Assembly (NCBI GenBank): GCA_946560065.1
Contig: CAMNUE010000003.1
Location: 62,001-126,000 of the forward strand
Direction of reading: 5' to 3'
DNA from: an uncultured bacterium
GTDB taxonomy: Bacteria; Bacillota_I; Bacilli_A; RF39; UBA660
Length of the DNA: 64,000 nt
This document shows positions 40,020 to 50,589 of the stretch, piece after piece. The position numbers and the translations under genes were made by a program. The notes under the pieces were generated by a model, which was given only the letters and a program-made list of their open reading frames with translations, did no database searches and was not told the DNA's origin. Every line of letters begins with the position of its first letter. Position 1 is the first letter of the stretch.

Positions 40020-40850
40020 TTAACTCTCCTTTTGTAGTGTGTTTTTCTTTTTCAGTCTTGGAATAAATACTTCGGCAAATTTATAACCATCTCTATTTAA
40101 AATGTATAGGTATCCTATTATTGAGAAAACTAGTGCCCCAATGAAGTTAACAAATAAATCTTTCATAGTATCTATTAATCCAATATCTAAATAACCACCT
40201 TCGATTATATTTACTGTTTGATTATCATTACTGTATATTTTTACTTTCGAAATGTTATCTATGACAATTGCTTCATTTTCCCCATTAGGATTTATTTTGG
40301 TTGAAGAAATTTGTTCAACCATTCTATCTTTTTGCATGTCAGTTGCGAAATATTTATCTGCACTATACTCAAAAAATTCCCATAAAATTCCTATTGTCAT
40401 TGAAAAGGAAAAAGCTACTAAAGCTACGAAAGCTGGTGTCATTTTAATGTAAAAATCATCTGTATTGTTTAAAATATCAATTAAGGAAAAACCAATTGCT
40501 GCACATAGAAATCCATTTAGAGTATGAAGCATTGTATCCCAATGATGAAATATTCCATAAAAGTTTTGAATTTCTCCTAAGATTTCTGATGAGAAAATAA
40601 AGAGATAAACAATTACTTCTAGGGTTGTAGGTAAAGTTATATTAAATTTTTTTGATATTATCATTGGTAGTGTAAAAAGTAATAGTGTTAAGATACATAG
40701 GAAAACATTATTCCAGTTTCCATGAAGACTTTGAGCTACCATACAAATGATTACAAAGAATCTTAACACAAGATATACTGTTATATTTAATTCTTTTTTC
40801 TTTCTTGATTCTTTAATTGATTTTTTGTTCTTTTTTTTATTATTTGACAT
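40020..40850 (-). CDS. Multi-TM hypothetical protein
   Basis: Several TM helices; HHWDTMLHTLNGFLCAAIGFSLIDILNN, WEFFEYSADKYFATDMQ. Confidence 0.6.
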   Translation of the reverse strand: MSNNKKKNKKSIKESRKKKELNITVYLVLRFFVIICMVAQSLHGNWNNVFLCILTLLLFTLPMIISKKFNITLPTTLEVIVYLFIFSSEILGEIQNFYGIFHHWDTMLHTLNGFLCAAIGFSLIDILNNTDDFYIKMTPAFVALVAFSFSMTIGILWEFFEYSADKYFATDMQKDRMVEQISSTKINPNGENEAIVIDNISKVKIYSNDNQTVNIIEGGYLDIGLIDTMKDLFVNFIGALVFSIIGYLYILNRDGYKFAEVFIPRLKKKNTLQKES

Positions 40851-40861
40851 TATGCCACCTA

Positions 40862-41782
40862 CTATTCATCAAAAAGCTTTTTTATATTTTCTTGTGGAAC
40901 TAACATTTTCATATTTTGTTCTACATGGAAAGAAAATTTATTATTTTTTACTTTATATTCTTCTCCATCGATACACCATGATGTTTTTGGTTTAGTTAAA
41001 AATTCTATCTCAAAATTATTTGTTTGGTAATATTTAATTCCTGGTATATCTTTTACATCCATCGTACTTATTAGTACTAGCATTTTTAACATATCCTTTT
41101 TTGTTTTTATATCGGCTAAGGCTACCTCAAACATATTATCATCTAGTTTTACATCATAATAGACATCAGGTTGTCCAGCTATTCTTGATGAATTTGATAT
41201 GAATATAAAAGCATATGTTCCTTGATGCTCTTCTTTATTTACTTTATATTTAATGTCATAGCGATTAATTTTATTACGTAATTGTTTGAAACCATACATT
41301 ATATAGGCGATTTTTCCATATCTCTTTTTTAAGCTTCTTGGCGTTGCATATGCCATGTCTATATAATCTCCTAGGCAGGCTACGTAAATGAATGGTGTTT
41401 TATCTATAAAGCAAACATCTACTTTTTTTGCTTTACCTTGAAGTAATATTTCAAGATTTTCATATACACTTTTATTTAATCCATACATATTTCCAACATC
41501 GTTAGTACTTCCCATAGGAAGCGGAGCTATTGTAAGAGGCTTTTCTCGTAAGATATTTCCAGAGACAATTTCATTTAATGTACCATCTCCTCCTCCACTT
41601 ATTACTAGTGAAGTTTTCTCGTCTAAAGCTTGAATGATATTTTTAGCGTCTCCTTTAGCTTTGGTAAAAATTATTTCAGTGTCGTAGCCATATTTTCTTA
41701 ATATGTCGTAAAAGTCTTGGTAAGTAGTTATCTTTTTCTTTTTTCCGCTTTCTGGATTCATGATGATTACACATTTTTTCAT
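40862..41782 (-). CDS. Diacylglycerol/lipid kinase family protein (YegS/DagB-like)
   Basis: MNPESGKKKK, SLVISGGGDGTLNEIVSG, IAPLPMGSTNDVGNMYGL. Confidence 0.9.
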   Translation of the reverse strand: MKKCVIIMNPESGKKKKITTYQDFYDILRKYGYDTEIIFTKAKGDAKNIIQALDEKTSLVISGGGDGTLNEIVSGNILREKPLTIAPLPMGSTNDVGNMYGLNKSVYENLEILLQGKAKKVDVCFIDKTPFIYVACLGDYIDMAYATPRSLKKRYGKIAYIMYGFKQLRNKINRYDIKYKVNKEEHQGTYAFIFISNSSRIAGQPDVYYDVKLDDNMFEVALADIKTKKDMLKMLVLISTMDVKDIPGIKYYQTNNFEIEFLTKPKTSWCIDGEEYKVKNNKFSFHVEQNMKMLVPQENIKKLFDE

Positions 41783-41870
41783 GAAGCACCATCTCCCTTT
41801 AATACCTTTATTATAACATTTTTTATAATTTTTACTAGCATTTAATTATTTATTACAAAAAAGAAAGAAA

Positions 41871-41942
41871 AAGAGTTTTATACCTTTTCCTTGTTATAGT
41901 TATTCTTTATCATTCTATTATGTATGGTAGTAAAACTCTTGT
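41871..41942 (-). terminator. Long-range hairpin/terminator including the 3' coding end of the SGNH gene
   Basis: Minus strand AAGAGTTTTACTACC ... GGTATAAAACTCTT TTTCTTTC; loop about 40 nt. Confidence 0.5.
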
Positions 41943-42656
41943 TATTTTAGCATACCCCATTGTATTTGGGTGAATACCATCGTTTGTGTATTTTGGATCT
42001 AATTCTCCAGTAGAATTGATTAATTCATCAAACATGTTTATATAGGTAACATTGTCCGATTTGCAGTATTTTTCTAATCTTTTATTCATTCCTTTAATTA
42101 TTTCATTATCTCCTGGCTCTGCTAAAATATCTTTCATCTCAACATTGATTGGATATATTGATTCTAAATATATTTTTGCTTTAGGACGGTTTGTTTTTAT
42201 TTCAGATATTATTTTCTTTATATTATTAATAATTTTAGTTTGATTTTCTGATGATTTGTTTGGCATTAAGTCGTTAATACCTATTAGTAAGATTACTTTT
42301 GAAGGATTATATTTATATAGCATGGAATCCATTCTATCTAATAAATCTTGTGTTCTGTATCCTGATACACCACTATTTAATACTGGCATATCGCCATATA
42401 TATCTTGAACCGGATATAATTCAGTAATTGAATCTCCAAAGATAACAATATTTTCTTTTCCTAAATCTTGGTTTTTACTAGTCTCCGTTGGTGTAGTTTG
42501 AGCAATCTCCTTACTTTCTTCTTTATTGAAGTAGTTATAAAAGAAGACTGAAGAAAATATTGCTACTATAACAATAATTACAAATATTGATATATTTATT
42601 TTTAATTGATTATTTTTCATATTTATCACCGCTATTCTATTGTTATATTCGTACAT
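41910..42656 (-). CDS. SGNH/GDSL hydrolase, membrane anchored
   Basis: N-terminal TM; IVIFGDSITELYP, LLIGINDL, DGIHPNTMGY. Confidence 0.88.
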   Translation of the reverse strand: MYEYNNRIAVINMKNNQLKINISIFVIIVIVAIFSSVFFYNYFNKEESKEIAQTTPTETSKNQDLGKENIVIFGDSITELYPVQDIYGDMPVLNSGVSGYRTQDLLDRMDSMLYKYNPSKVILLIGINDLMPNKSSENQTKIINNIKKIISEIKTNRPKAKIYLESIYPINVEMKDILAEPGDNEIIKGMNKRLEKYCKSDNVTYINMFDELINSTGELDPKYTNDGIHPNTMGYAKITRVLLPYIIE

Positions 42657-42704
42657 GGATAATTATAACATTATAATTATTAATTTTGTATAATATCTTG
42701 TTCT

Positions 42705-43856
42705 TTATTTGAAGTATTTCTCACATTTGTCAGATATTTTGTGTATTGTTTTATAATATTTGTCTCTTATTTTCTTTGAAATATTTCTATTATATATGAA
42801 TAAGAATATTTTTTGTCTTATAAATTCGATTATTCCACAAACTATAAAGATTAGGACTGCAACTAGAATAGCGTATGGAATGAATGAAAGATTACTTCTA
42901 TTAATTGAACCCATTCCTATTACTTGGTAGAGATTTTCTCTAATATAGTTATTTTCATGAATAAAGTAAATTCCTAACATTAAAACTGAAATTTTATTGA
43001 TTACTTTTGATCTAAAGGTGATTGCTGTAAAGATTGAGAAATATGCAATACTTTGAATTATTATTAATGGATTGCTATAGTTCAATGCAGAATATTTTAT
43101 GTACTCAGAAATCAAGCTAAGTGGTCCATTTAGTGCCCCTATTTTTATACCTATATAGTATATTAAAGTATTTGCTAGAGCACAGGTAAAGAAAATAAAT
43201 ACCATGATTTTTATGAATTTTTTAATTTTAAACTTTTTAAATAAGAAATCTTTTTCTGGCGGATAAATTCTTAGGTATGCACCTATGAAATATAGATAGA
43301 TAAAGTTATATAGTGAATATCCATCATTTGAGAAGAATTCTCCACCAGTCGAAGCAGGAATAATACTAAATATAATAAAACACACTAATAGTAATATTCT
43401 ATATGCTTTCTTATCTAGGCTTTTAATAAATCTATTTAAAAATGGGCTCAGACAATATAGTATTAGATAATTTTTAAGAAACCAGTAATTATCTATACCA
43501 ATTGGAGCAAGTTCTTTTAATAATTGAGTCTTTGATATAGATGTCCAACTGAATAGTAAAAAAATGCAAACAATTACAACTCTATAGAACCAACTACTGT
43601 TTATGATTCTCCATAGATTGGATTGCTTAAAAGTTGTCTTTGATTGATAATACCCTGTTAATAAAACATAGGAATTTACATGAATACAGATTAAAAATAA
43701 CATCAAATTATAAAATAAGAGTGTGAAGCTATTATTAACTCCTCTTAGTGTTATATTTATAATTACATGCCATAAAACTATGAAGAACATTGAAATTATA
43801 CGCATTAATTCATGATTAGAATTCTTTGTTTTTGCAGAACTCATACTTATTTTCAC
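42705..43856 (-). CDS. AT3 acyltransferase family membrane protein
   Basis: About ten TM helices; HELMRIISMFFIVLWHVIIN. Confidence 0.88.
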   Translation of the reverse strand: MKISMSSAKTKNSNHELMRIISMFFIVLWHVIINITLRGVNNSFTLLFYNLMLFLICIHVNSYVLLTGYYQSKTTFKQSNLWRIINSSWFYRVVIVCIFLLFSWTSISKTQLLKELAPIGIDNYWFLKNYLILYCLSPFLNRFIKSLDKKAYRILLLVCFIIFSIIPASTGGEFFSNDGYSLYNFIYLYFIGAYLRIYPPEKDFLFKKFKIKKFIKIMVFIFFTCALANTLIYYIGIKIGALNGPLSLISEYIKYSALNYSNPLIIIQSIAYFSIFTAITFRSKVINKISVLMLGIYFIHENNYIRENLYQVIGMGSINRSNLSFIPYAILVAVLIFIVCGIIEFIRQKIFLFIYNRNISKKIRDKYYKTIHKISDKCEKYFK

Positions 43857-43904
43857 TCCCTTATATTTTTAAGTTACTAAATATATAGTATAAAATTCCA
43901 TAAA

Positions 43905-43942
43905 AAAAAGCAATAAATTAATTTTATAATTGCTTTTTTATT
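43905..43942 (-). terminator. Hairpin upstream of AT3 gene / downstream region
   Basis: AAAAAGCAAT ... ATTGCTTTTTT. Confidence 0.5.
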
Positions 43943-43985
43943 AAAAGTCTATGCTTTGTATTTTACACTTTAAAATATTGTTTTA

Positions 43986-44909
43986 TTATAGTAGGTCAGC
44001 ATTTATACTTTTCAGACTTTCTTTTACGCTTTTCGAATATTTTTTTCTAAATTTAGTATATTCATTTAGAATTAGCTTTTTATTTTTCTTAACTTCTAAT
44101 ATTTTGTCTTTAATTTCATTGATATCATCATCACTCTTCATGACTAAGTGTTTTTTCAAAATCTCATTTGAATCAAAGAAGTCAGTATTTCCAACAATAC
44201 ATGGTATTCCTTTATCCATACTTTCTAATATTAATGGATAACTTATTCCACAAAAGTTTACATAAAGATTTATTTCGTTATTGCTTATGACATCTCTCAT
44301 ACTTTTTTCTTTAATCATTTTTATGTTGAAGTCTTTACAAAACTTTCTTACTGGTTTAATTGGGTTATATAATCTAACTTCCCTATAATCAGTAAAAGTT
44401 ATGGCACTAAGTTCGTTTACTATTCCAGAATAATAATCATCTGATTCTGCAATAATTCCAATTGTTTCTCCAGGACATTTTTCTTGTTCATCAATATCTA
44501 GTTGAATATATTTGAATTTGTACTTAGGCTCAAAAATTTGATATGTAGCTTTATTTAGACAATAAACATTTTTTATTATACCGATTTCCATATATTTTAA
44601 AATAAGTAATGCTTCACTTGATTTATCAAAATCGGAAAATTCTGATACTGAATATTCAAATATAACACTTATATTAACTTTTTTTGGTAACATATTTAAT
44701 AACAAATAATTTGTTTTAGTTAGATTAAAAAATATAATATTAGTTTCCTCTTCTATTTCTTTAGAAATTTTTTCTAATATTTTAATATCTTCCTCTTCTT
44801 TTAAATAAATTATATTTTCTTTACCAAAGCAATGCTTTAATGCTTCACAATAGTCAGATGTTTCATGGACAATTACTTTATTAACTTTACTCATTTCTAT
44901 CATCCTCAC
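43986..44909 (-). CDS. GT-B-like protein, paralog of the C-terminal part of 44887..46707
   Basis: NLYVNFCGISYPLILESMDKGIPCIVGNTDFFDSNEILKKHLVMKSDDDINEIKDKI resembles NLYVTYSECAPMLPLESFYVDVPCITGNNHHYFKGTELEKYLVVNNENNPIDIKETI. Confidence 0.55.
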   Translation of the reverse strand: MRMIEMSKVNKVIVHETSDYCEALKHCFGKENIIYLKEEEDIKILEKISKEIEEETNIIFFNLTKTNYLLLNMLPKKVNISVIFEYSVSEFSDFDKSSEALLILKYMEIGIIKNVYCLNKATYQIFEPKYKFKYIQLDIDEQEKCPGETIGIIAESDDYYSGIVNELSAITFTDYREVRLYNPIKPVRKFCKDFNIKMIKEKSMRDVISNNEINLYVNFCGISYPLILESMDKGIPCIVGNTDFFDSNEILKKHLVMKSDDDINEIKDKILEVKKNKKLILNEYTKFRKKYSKSVKESLKSINADLL

Positions 44910-46707
44910 TATTTATAAATTTTTTTACTAATCTTTGTCCTTCTTTTAAATTGTCTTCACTAAACTTTTCATAAAGTGATAGGACTTTATCGGTATTTTT
45001 TAAACAATTATCAATTGTCTCTTTTATATCAATTGGATTATTTTCATTATTAACTACTAAGTATTTTTCTAATTCAGTACCTTTGAAGTAATGATGATTA
45101 TTTCCTGTTATACAAGGAACGTCAACATAAAAACTTTCTAGAGGAAGCATTGGAGCACATTCTGAATATGTTACATATAGGTTGATATCACATTCGCTCA
45201 TTCTTTGAATTAATTCTGCTCTTGGTATAGCTTTCTCTACTCCATCTGTCTCTATTCCTAAAATGTACATAAAGTCTTCTGCAACTTCAGATTTTGGAAC
45301 GATGTCAACAATAATCTTTTTCTTACCTTTTAAAGAATTATTCATTAAAGTAATGGCTCCTAGACTTGAAAAGACATTCTTACGCCAGTTTCTCGTTTGA
45401 ACTGCATAAACACCAACTCTAAGTTCATCTTGTTTCTTTTTTGTCTTTTTTATATCGAAGTCAATGTTTACTAAATTTCTTAAGAAAGTAGTATTGCACT
45501 TTTTATCTTTATAAAATTCTATAAGACTTTCTTTACAAAAGGCCATTTCACTAACGATACCTTTTTTCTCTAAATTATAGATGATATTGTTCATTTCCCA
45601 ACCGTATTCATCTAGATATTGAGAGTGACTTCCGTGGAAGTAAGTTTTTACTATAACTCCATTTTTATGTAACTTTATGGCTAGTTCTTTCCAACCAATA
45701 CAAAATCCACTGAAGATTATTTCTTTAATTCCATTTTCTAGAATTGCATCTTTAACCATATTAATTTCCTTTTGAGAAATTAGTTCTCCACATGGAATAC
45801 TATTCTCAAATAATTCTATTGTAGCATTTGAAACTCCAGTCCACTCTGGGTTATGAAAGGCTACATAATACTCACCTTTATTTTTTGCAATATCTTCTAA
45901 AGCACTCTTTACTAGATTTTGATGTTTTTGATTATTTTTCTTCTTAAACTTTTTATATTTTAGTAATGGTGTTAGTAAAAATATTAAAATTCTTTTTACT
46001 AATCTGAATAGTTTGAATAAGCCTTTTGAAATTGATTTACCAAAGATAGTTATTGTTAGATTTTTTAAATGGCCTTTTGGAGTGATATAGTCATAATGTA
46101 TATAATTTTTTACTCTTGTGTTGACTGTTTTAGATTTTGTACAACCATCATATGAGTATGGGAAAAAATAATCCTTTCCATATACTGTTATGTCATGTTG
46201 TAAATGCTGAGTGTTTGTATCCTGTTGATTAAAATCAGTTAAGATTTCTTTTAGCATTATCGGTAAATCTAAATAGAATCCATTATGTTTACCTTTATCA
46301 AAGTCTTTGATAAACTTCTTGTATAATGCTGTTGCTAGGAAACTTTTTTCCTTTTCTTCGTACCAAATTGTTGGATTGATATTGTGTCTTTCATCAATTC
46401 CTAAGAAGGAGGAACTCTCCTCCATTAGGTCTTTTATATCTTTAATTAACTCAAGATTCTTATCTACGTAGATACCACCATATTTGTAAATAGCATAAAT
46501 TTCTATGAAAACTTTTTGTAAACCAAAAATGTTAGTGGCTTGAACTTTTTTTGCAATTTCCTCGTCAATACTATTTAAGTCATTAACACTCCATATTTTT
46601 AATTCAAAATCAGGAGATAAATTATTTTTCCAACTGTCTAGACATTTATTACTAAAACTTGGAATATTTGATTCTTCTTCGACAAAATAATGAATATACT
46701 TAGTCAT
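44887..46707 (-). CDS. Two-domain glycosyltransferase: N-terminal GT32-like plus C-terminal GT-B-like
   Basis: IHYFVEEESNIPSFSNKCLDSWKNNLSPDFELKIWSVND ... AIYKYGGIYVDKNLEL; C-term MLPLESFYVDVPCITGN. Confidence 0.75.
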   Translation of the reverse strand: MTKYIHYFVEEESNIPSFSNKCLDSWKNNLSPDFELKIWSVNDLNSIDEEIAKKVQATNIFGLQKVFIEIYAIYKYGGIYVDKNLELIKDIKDLMEESSSFLGIDERHNINPTIWYEEKEKSFLATALYKKFIKDFDKGKHNGFYLDLPIMLKEILTDFNQQDTNTQHLQHDITVYGKDYFFPYSYDGCTKSKTVNTRVKNYIHYDYITPKGHLKNLTITIFGKSISKGLFKLFRLVKRILIFLLTPLLKYKKFKKKNNQKHQNLVKSALEDIAKNKGEYYVAFHNPEWTGVSNATIELFENSIPCGELISQKEINMVKDAILENGIKEIIFSGFCIGWKELAIKLHKNGVIVKTYFHGSHSQYLDEYGWEMNNIIYNLEKKGIVSEMAFCKESLIEFYKDKKCNTTFLRNLVNIDFDIKKTKKKQDELRVGVYAVQTRNWRKNVFSSLGAITLMNNSLKGKKKIIVDIVPKSEVAEDFMYILGIETDGVEKAIPRAELIQRMSECDINLYVTYSECAPMLPLESFYVDVPCITGNNHHYFKGTELEKYLVVNNENNPIDIKETIDNCLKNTDKVLSLYEKFSEDNLKEGQRLVKKFINSEDDRNE

Positions 46708-46727
46708 TAATTAATCTCCTTTCTTCT

Positions 46728-48005
46728 TTATTTTTGTGATATCTTTTCAAATAATTCTTTAGCTTGAAGCATACAATCCTCCATAGAACAGTATGTCCAT
46801 GCTCCATATCGTCCGATACTATAAATATTATCTTCAGATAGTTTCTCGAAAGTTTCTCTTACTTTTTTGTCAGTATTATTTTCAATATGAACGTATGCTG
46901 GACTCATGATTATTGACTCATGGTCAATTAGCTTCATATCTTTATCAATAATTTCTTGTTTTTCTAGATTTTCTAATGTTAATTTAAGCTGTTTTTCTAT
47001 TTCTTCTTCAGTTATTACTGTATCTTTATCATAACCTATCTCAATATACATACTTAATTTATCAGCTGATAAAATGTTGTCATAGAATCCGATACGGTAG
47101 TAGTTACATTCTTTACTTGGAATGTACATCCAATGTTCTTTTTGTAATTTTGATTTTTTATCAAATCCTAGATTGAAAACTAATACCTGGTTGTATGATA
47201 GCTCATCTTTTAGAGAATGTAATTCTTGATTATCAAATAATTCTAAGAACTGATTTAGTGGAGATGAGTTAACTAAATACTCATATTCAATATTATCTCC
47301 TTTATCTGTTGTAGCTATTTTATTTTTTAAGTCTATAGACACTATTTTCGTATTTAACATTATATTTTTCTCATCCAAATTATCATGAAGAATTTTGATA
47401 AATGTTTCTGCACCATGTTTTGGGTACAAGAATGAATTATTATATGAAATATCTTTCGAATTTCTCATATTATTAATAATTTGTTCTTTGTCGGCGTATG
47501 GAAAAAATCTTCCCATTGCATCTTCATCAAGTTTTCTTAAATCTATAGCATATAATTTTTCATTATATGGTTTTAGGAATTTCTCAGTAATAGATTTACC
47601 AAATTTTCCATACAGCATTTCTAAGAAACTGTCATATTTTTCTTTTTCCTCTTTATTGAATAAATCGTATAAACAGTCAATAAACTCTTCTTTCTCTAAC
47701 TGATGAATGTTAGTTTGGAATGGATAATCTATTAATAAATTTTTGTCATATAGTATTTTAGTGCATTTATCTTGGGTTACTATTTCATCCTTTGGTACTT
47801 TATCTAAAAATTTCTTTTTAAATTCTTCTGTTTTGAAATGGAAGAAATGACCTGCATAATCCCAAACGAATCCATTCCTTTCTGTTGTTCGACAATACCC
47901 CCCTACTTTATTATCTTTTTCAACTATTAGGTAATCTTCTTTTGCATAATTTGCAAATGTCAAATTAGAAATTCCTGCTCCTATTAATAAATATTTTACT
48001 CTCAT
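46728..48005 (-). CDS. FAD-dependent oxidoreductase / UDP-galactopyranose mutase-like
   Basis: YLLIGAGISNLTFANYAKEDYLIVEKDNKVGGYCRTTERNGFVWDYAGHFFHFK. Confidence 0.75.
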   Translation of the reverse strand: MRVKYLLIGAGISNLTFANYAKEDYLIVEKDNKVGGYCRTTERNGFVWDYAGHFFHFKTEEFKKKFLDKVPKDEIVTQDKCTKILYDKNLLIDYPFQTNIHQLEKEEFIDCLYDLFNKEEKEKYDSFLEMLYGKFGKSITEKFLKPYNEKLYAIDLRKLDEDAMGRFFPYADKEQIINNMRNSKDISYNNSFLYPKHGAETFIKILHDNLDEKNIMLNTKIVSIDLKNKIATTDKGDNIEYEYLVNSSPLNQFLELFDNQELHSLKDELSYNQVLVFNLGFDKKSKLQKEHWMYIPSKECNYYRIGFYDNILSADKLSMYIEIGYDKDTVITEEEIEKQLKLTLENLEKQEIIDKDMKLIDHESIIMSPAYVHIENNTDKKVRETFEKLSEDNIYSIGRYGAWTYCSMEDCMLQAKELFEKISQK

Positions 48006-48007
48006 TT

Positions 48008-50584
48008 TTACCTCCTTATTAGTTTACTTATTTTATTAATAAATCCACTCATCCAAATTAGGTGTCCATTTGTCTTACGATGTAATTTTACTTTTCTACC
48101 TGCTATTGCTGGATTATTGTAGAATGATTCGTATTTTTTGAATTGCTTTTCAAAAGATACGAAATTTTTGTTATCTTTGAATAATTCTGTTGTCAATTCG
48201 TATTGTCTTTTGCACATTGGAACGATGATACAATTTTTTAAATAATTTTGTTTACTTACTGATAATTTTGCTTCTTGTTTTGTATATTCGTCAACAATTC
48301 TTAAACATACTTTTTCGTGATGTTTTATATTCTTTTTATAAGATTCTTTAGAAATTGATTGTCCTTGTCTTCCTAAATAGTAGTTATAAATATCCAAAGG
48401 ATAGTATGAAACTGTTTTAGCGTTTATATAACCAATTAAATTGTATTCCATATCTACATAGAAGCAATGTTCATCTATCTTAAAATTAGCATTTTTTAAA
48501 ACTTCTGTCTTATAAGTACTTGTTGGTAGTAATGGCCCAAACATTATGAATCCATATTCATTTCCGTTATAGTACATATTGTCCATATCGTACACTGCTC
48601 CTGGAGTTAAATTAGGATAGAAGCGACATGGATTATAGACTGCAGTGATTGCAAAGTCTTCAATGTAGTTAGATAAAACAATATCACTATCTTCATTTTT
48701 TAAGTGTTCCATCAATTTGTCTAAATTCTCTGTTAGATAGTAATCATCACCATCCATAAGTCTAAAATATTTACCTGTTGCTAGTTCAATACCTTTATTA
48801 ATTGTTGAACCATGTCCACCATTTTCTTTATCAATTACTCTTACTATTGGATTTTTTCCATTATAGTCATTTAATAGTTCGTTACTTTTTTCTAATGTGT
48901 TGTCTTTTGAACCATCATTTACAATGATTATTTCTAAATCTTCAGCGTATTTTGATCTTAGAAGACTTTTTACTCCACCTTTAATATACTTTCCAACATT
49001 ATATGACGGAATTATGATTGATAATAAAGGATTCTTTTTAAGAGAAGGAACCTCTATCTTTTCTACTTCTGTAAATTTTTTGATTGTTTCCATATCTTTT
49101 TTGATTGAATAATCATAGCTACATGTTTTCATAACTGATTCATGCATTTTTTTGGATAGTGTTTTAAATGTTTTTGGTTCATTATATAATTTCTCGATTA
49201 AATCTGCATATTCTTTAATATTTTCTGTTTCACAGAATGTTCCTAAGCCTTCATCAATGTATTCACATGTTCCTACATCTTTTGAACTTATTACTACGCA
49301 TCCTGACATGGCTGCTTCACAGGAAGATACTGCTTGTGTATCAAACCGTGTTGCGAACAAACCAATTCCATTTTCTGCATGCATTTTTCTTATCTCTTCA
49401 TGAGTTAAGAATTTTTTGTAAATGTGAACATTGGGGAAATCTTTAATAGGAAGTACTAATTTTTCATGGATGTTACCGTCTCCATAAATTGAGAACTCCA
49501 TATCTTTAAAGCATTCTCTTTTACTTAGTTCTAAAATTACTCTTACATCTATATCAATTGAATAAGTATTTAAATCATCAAATTTTCTTAAAATGAATAC
49601 TTTTTTTCTTAAATTTTCATCTTTTTCTTGATATGGAAATTGATTTTCGTCTATAAAACATGGTATTACTTCGGAATTATTATATTTTATACCAATAATT
49701 CTTTCACTCATTTCTTTAGCCCAGTTAGAGACAAAAACAAATTTTACATTTGGTAAGTCATTATATTTTTTAATATAGTAATCTCTTATTTCATAGGTAC
49801 TTGTCATTATCTCTGGAACTTGATAGTCATTTGTGAAGTAAGGTTGTCCAATTCTATCAAACACACGATATAAAGCATCTGTGCCATGCGAATATAAAAT
49901 TATTTGAGTTTCTGATAAATCTTGTGGTTCTAATAATTGAAAATAAGCTGGGTCAAAAAAGTGAACCAATATTTTGTCATATTTCTTTTCTTGTAATAAA
50001 TTTCTAATTTGATTGTATCCCGTTCTAATATATTCAACATCTTCAAATGATGAAAATTCTGTTTTATCAATATATTCTCTATTGACTACAGCAACATCAA
50101 CTTGCATTTTACTTTTTTTGTACTCTAAAACTCTAGAATGAATAAATGAAAATAAATATTTATTTTTTTGTAATGGATAACCAGGACATATTAGCAAGAT
50201 ATTACCAGAAAAATATTTTTCTATTTTCTTTTCTTCTTTTTCTAAATCAACTTCTAAACAATCTATTTCTAATGTTGACTTTGGTAATATTGATATTCCT
50301 ATATATACTTTAGAAGGTAAATTATTAAGATATGCATCGTCATTTATATCGACAGATTGAATAACTCTTAATCTCCTACTTAATACTTTTATAGTAGCAT
50401 TTTCTATAGCATTTAGATTGCCTTTTGAATTGATACGTAATTTCTTATCACTACTTTTAAAAGATTTTAAAAATATAATTTTTTCTTTTTTATCTGAATT
50501 ATTTGTAACAATTAGTTTATTTTTATCTTTTTTTAATGATACATTTAACGATGTTTTAATAATTTTTTTTCCAAGTATATTCAT
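48008..50584 (-). CDS. Bifunctional GT4 + GT2 glycosyltransferase
   Basis: GT4 region FATRFDTQAVSSCEAAMSGCVVISSKDVGTCEYI; GT2 region LLSIIIPSYNVGKYIKGGVKSLL...IIIVNDGSKDNT...LMDGDDYYL. Confidence 0.85.
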   Translation of the reverse strand: MNILGKKIIKTSLNVSLKKDKNKLIVTNNSDKKEKIIFLKSFKSSDKKLRINSKGNLNAIENATIKVLSRRLRVIQSVDINDDAYLNNLPSKVYIGISILPKSTLEIDCLEVDLEKEEKKIEKYFSGNILLICPGYPLQKNKYLFSFIHSRVLEYKKSKMQVDVAVVNREYIDKTEFSSFEDVEYIRTGYNQIRNLLQEKKYDKILVHFFDPAYFQLLEPQDLSETQIILYSHGTDALYRVFDRIGQPYFTNDYQVPEIMTSTYEIRDYYIKKYNDLPNVKFVFVSNWAKEMSERIIGIKYNNSEVIPCFIDENQFPYQEKDENLRKKVFILRKFDDLNTYSIDIDVRVILELSKRECFKDMEFSIYGDGNIHEKLVLPIKDFPNVHIYKKFLTHEEIRKMHAENGIGLFATRFDTQAVSSCEAAMSGCVVISSKDVGTCEYIDEGLGTFCETENIKEYADLIEKLYNEPKTFKTLSKKMHESVMKTCSYDYSIKKDMETIKKFTEVEKIEVPSLKKNPLLSIIIPSYNVGKYIKGGVKSLLRSKYAEDLEIIIVNDGSKDNTLEKSNELLNDYNGKNPIVRVIDKENGGHGSTINKGIELATGKYFRLMDGDDYYLTENLDKLMEHLKNEDSDIVLSNYIEDFAITAVYNPCRFYPNLTPGAVYDMDNMYYNGNEYGFIMFGPLLPTSTYKTEVLKNANFKIDEHCFYVDMEYNLIGYINAKTVSYYPLDIYNYYLGRQGQSISKESYKKNIKHHEKVCLRIVDEYTKQEAKLSVSKQNYLKNCIIVPMCKRQYELTTELFKDNKNFVSFEKQFKKYESFYNNPAIAGRKVKLHRKTNGHLIWMSGFINKISKLIRR

Positions 50585-50589
50585 ATTTA

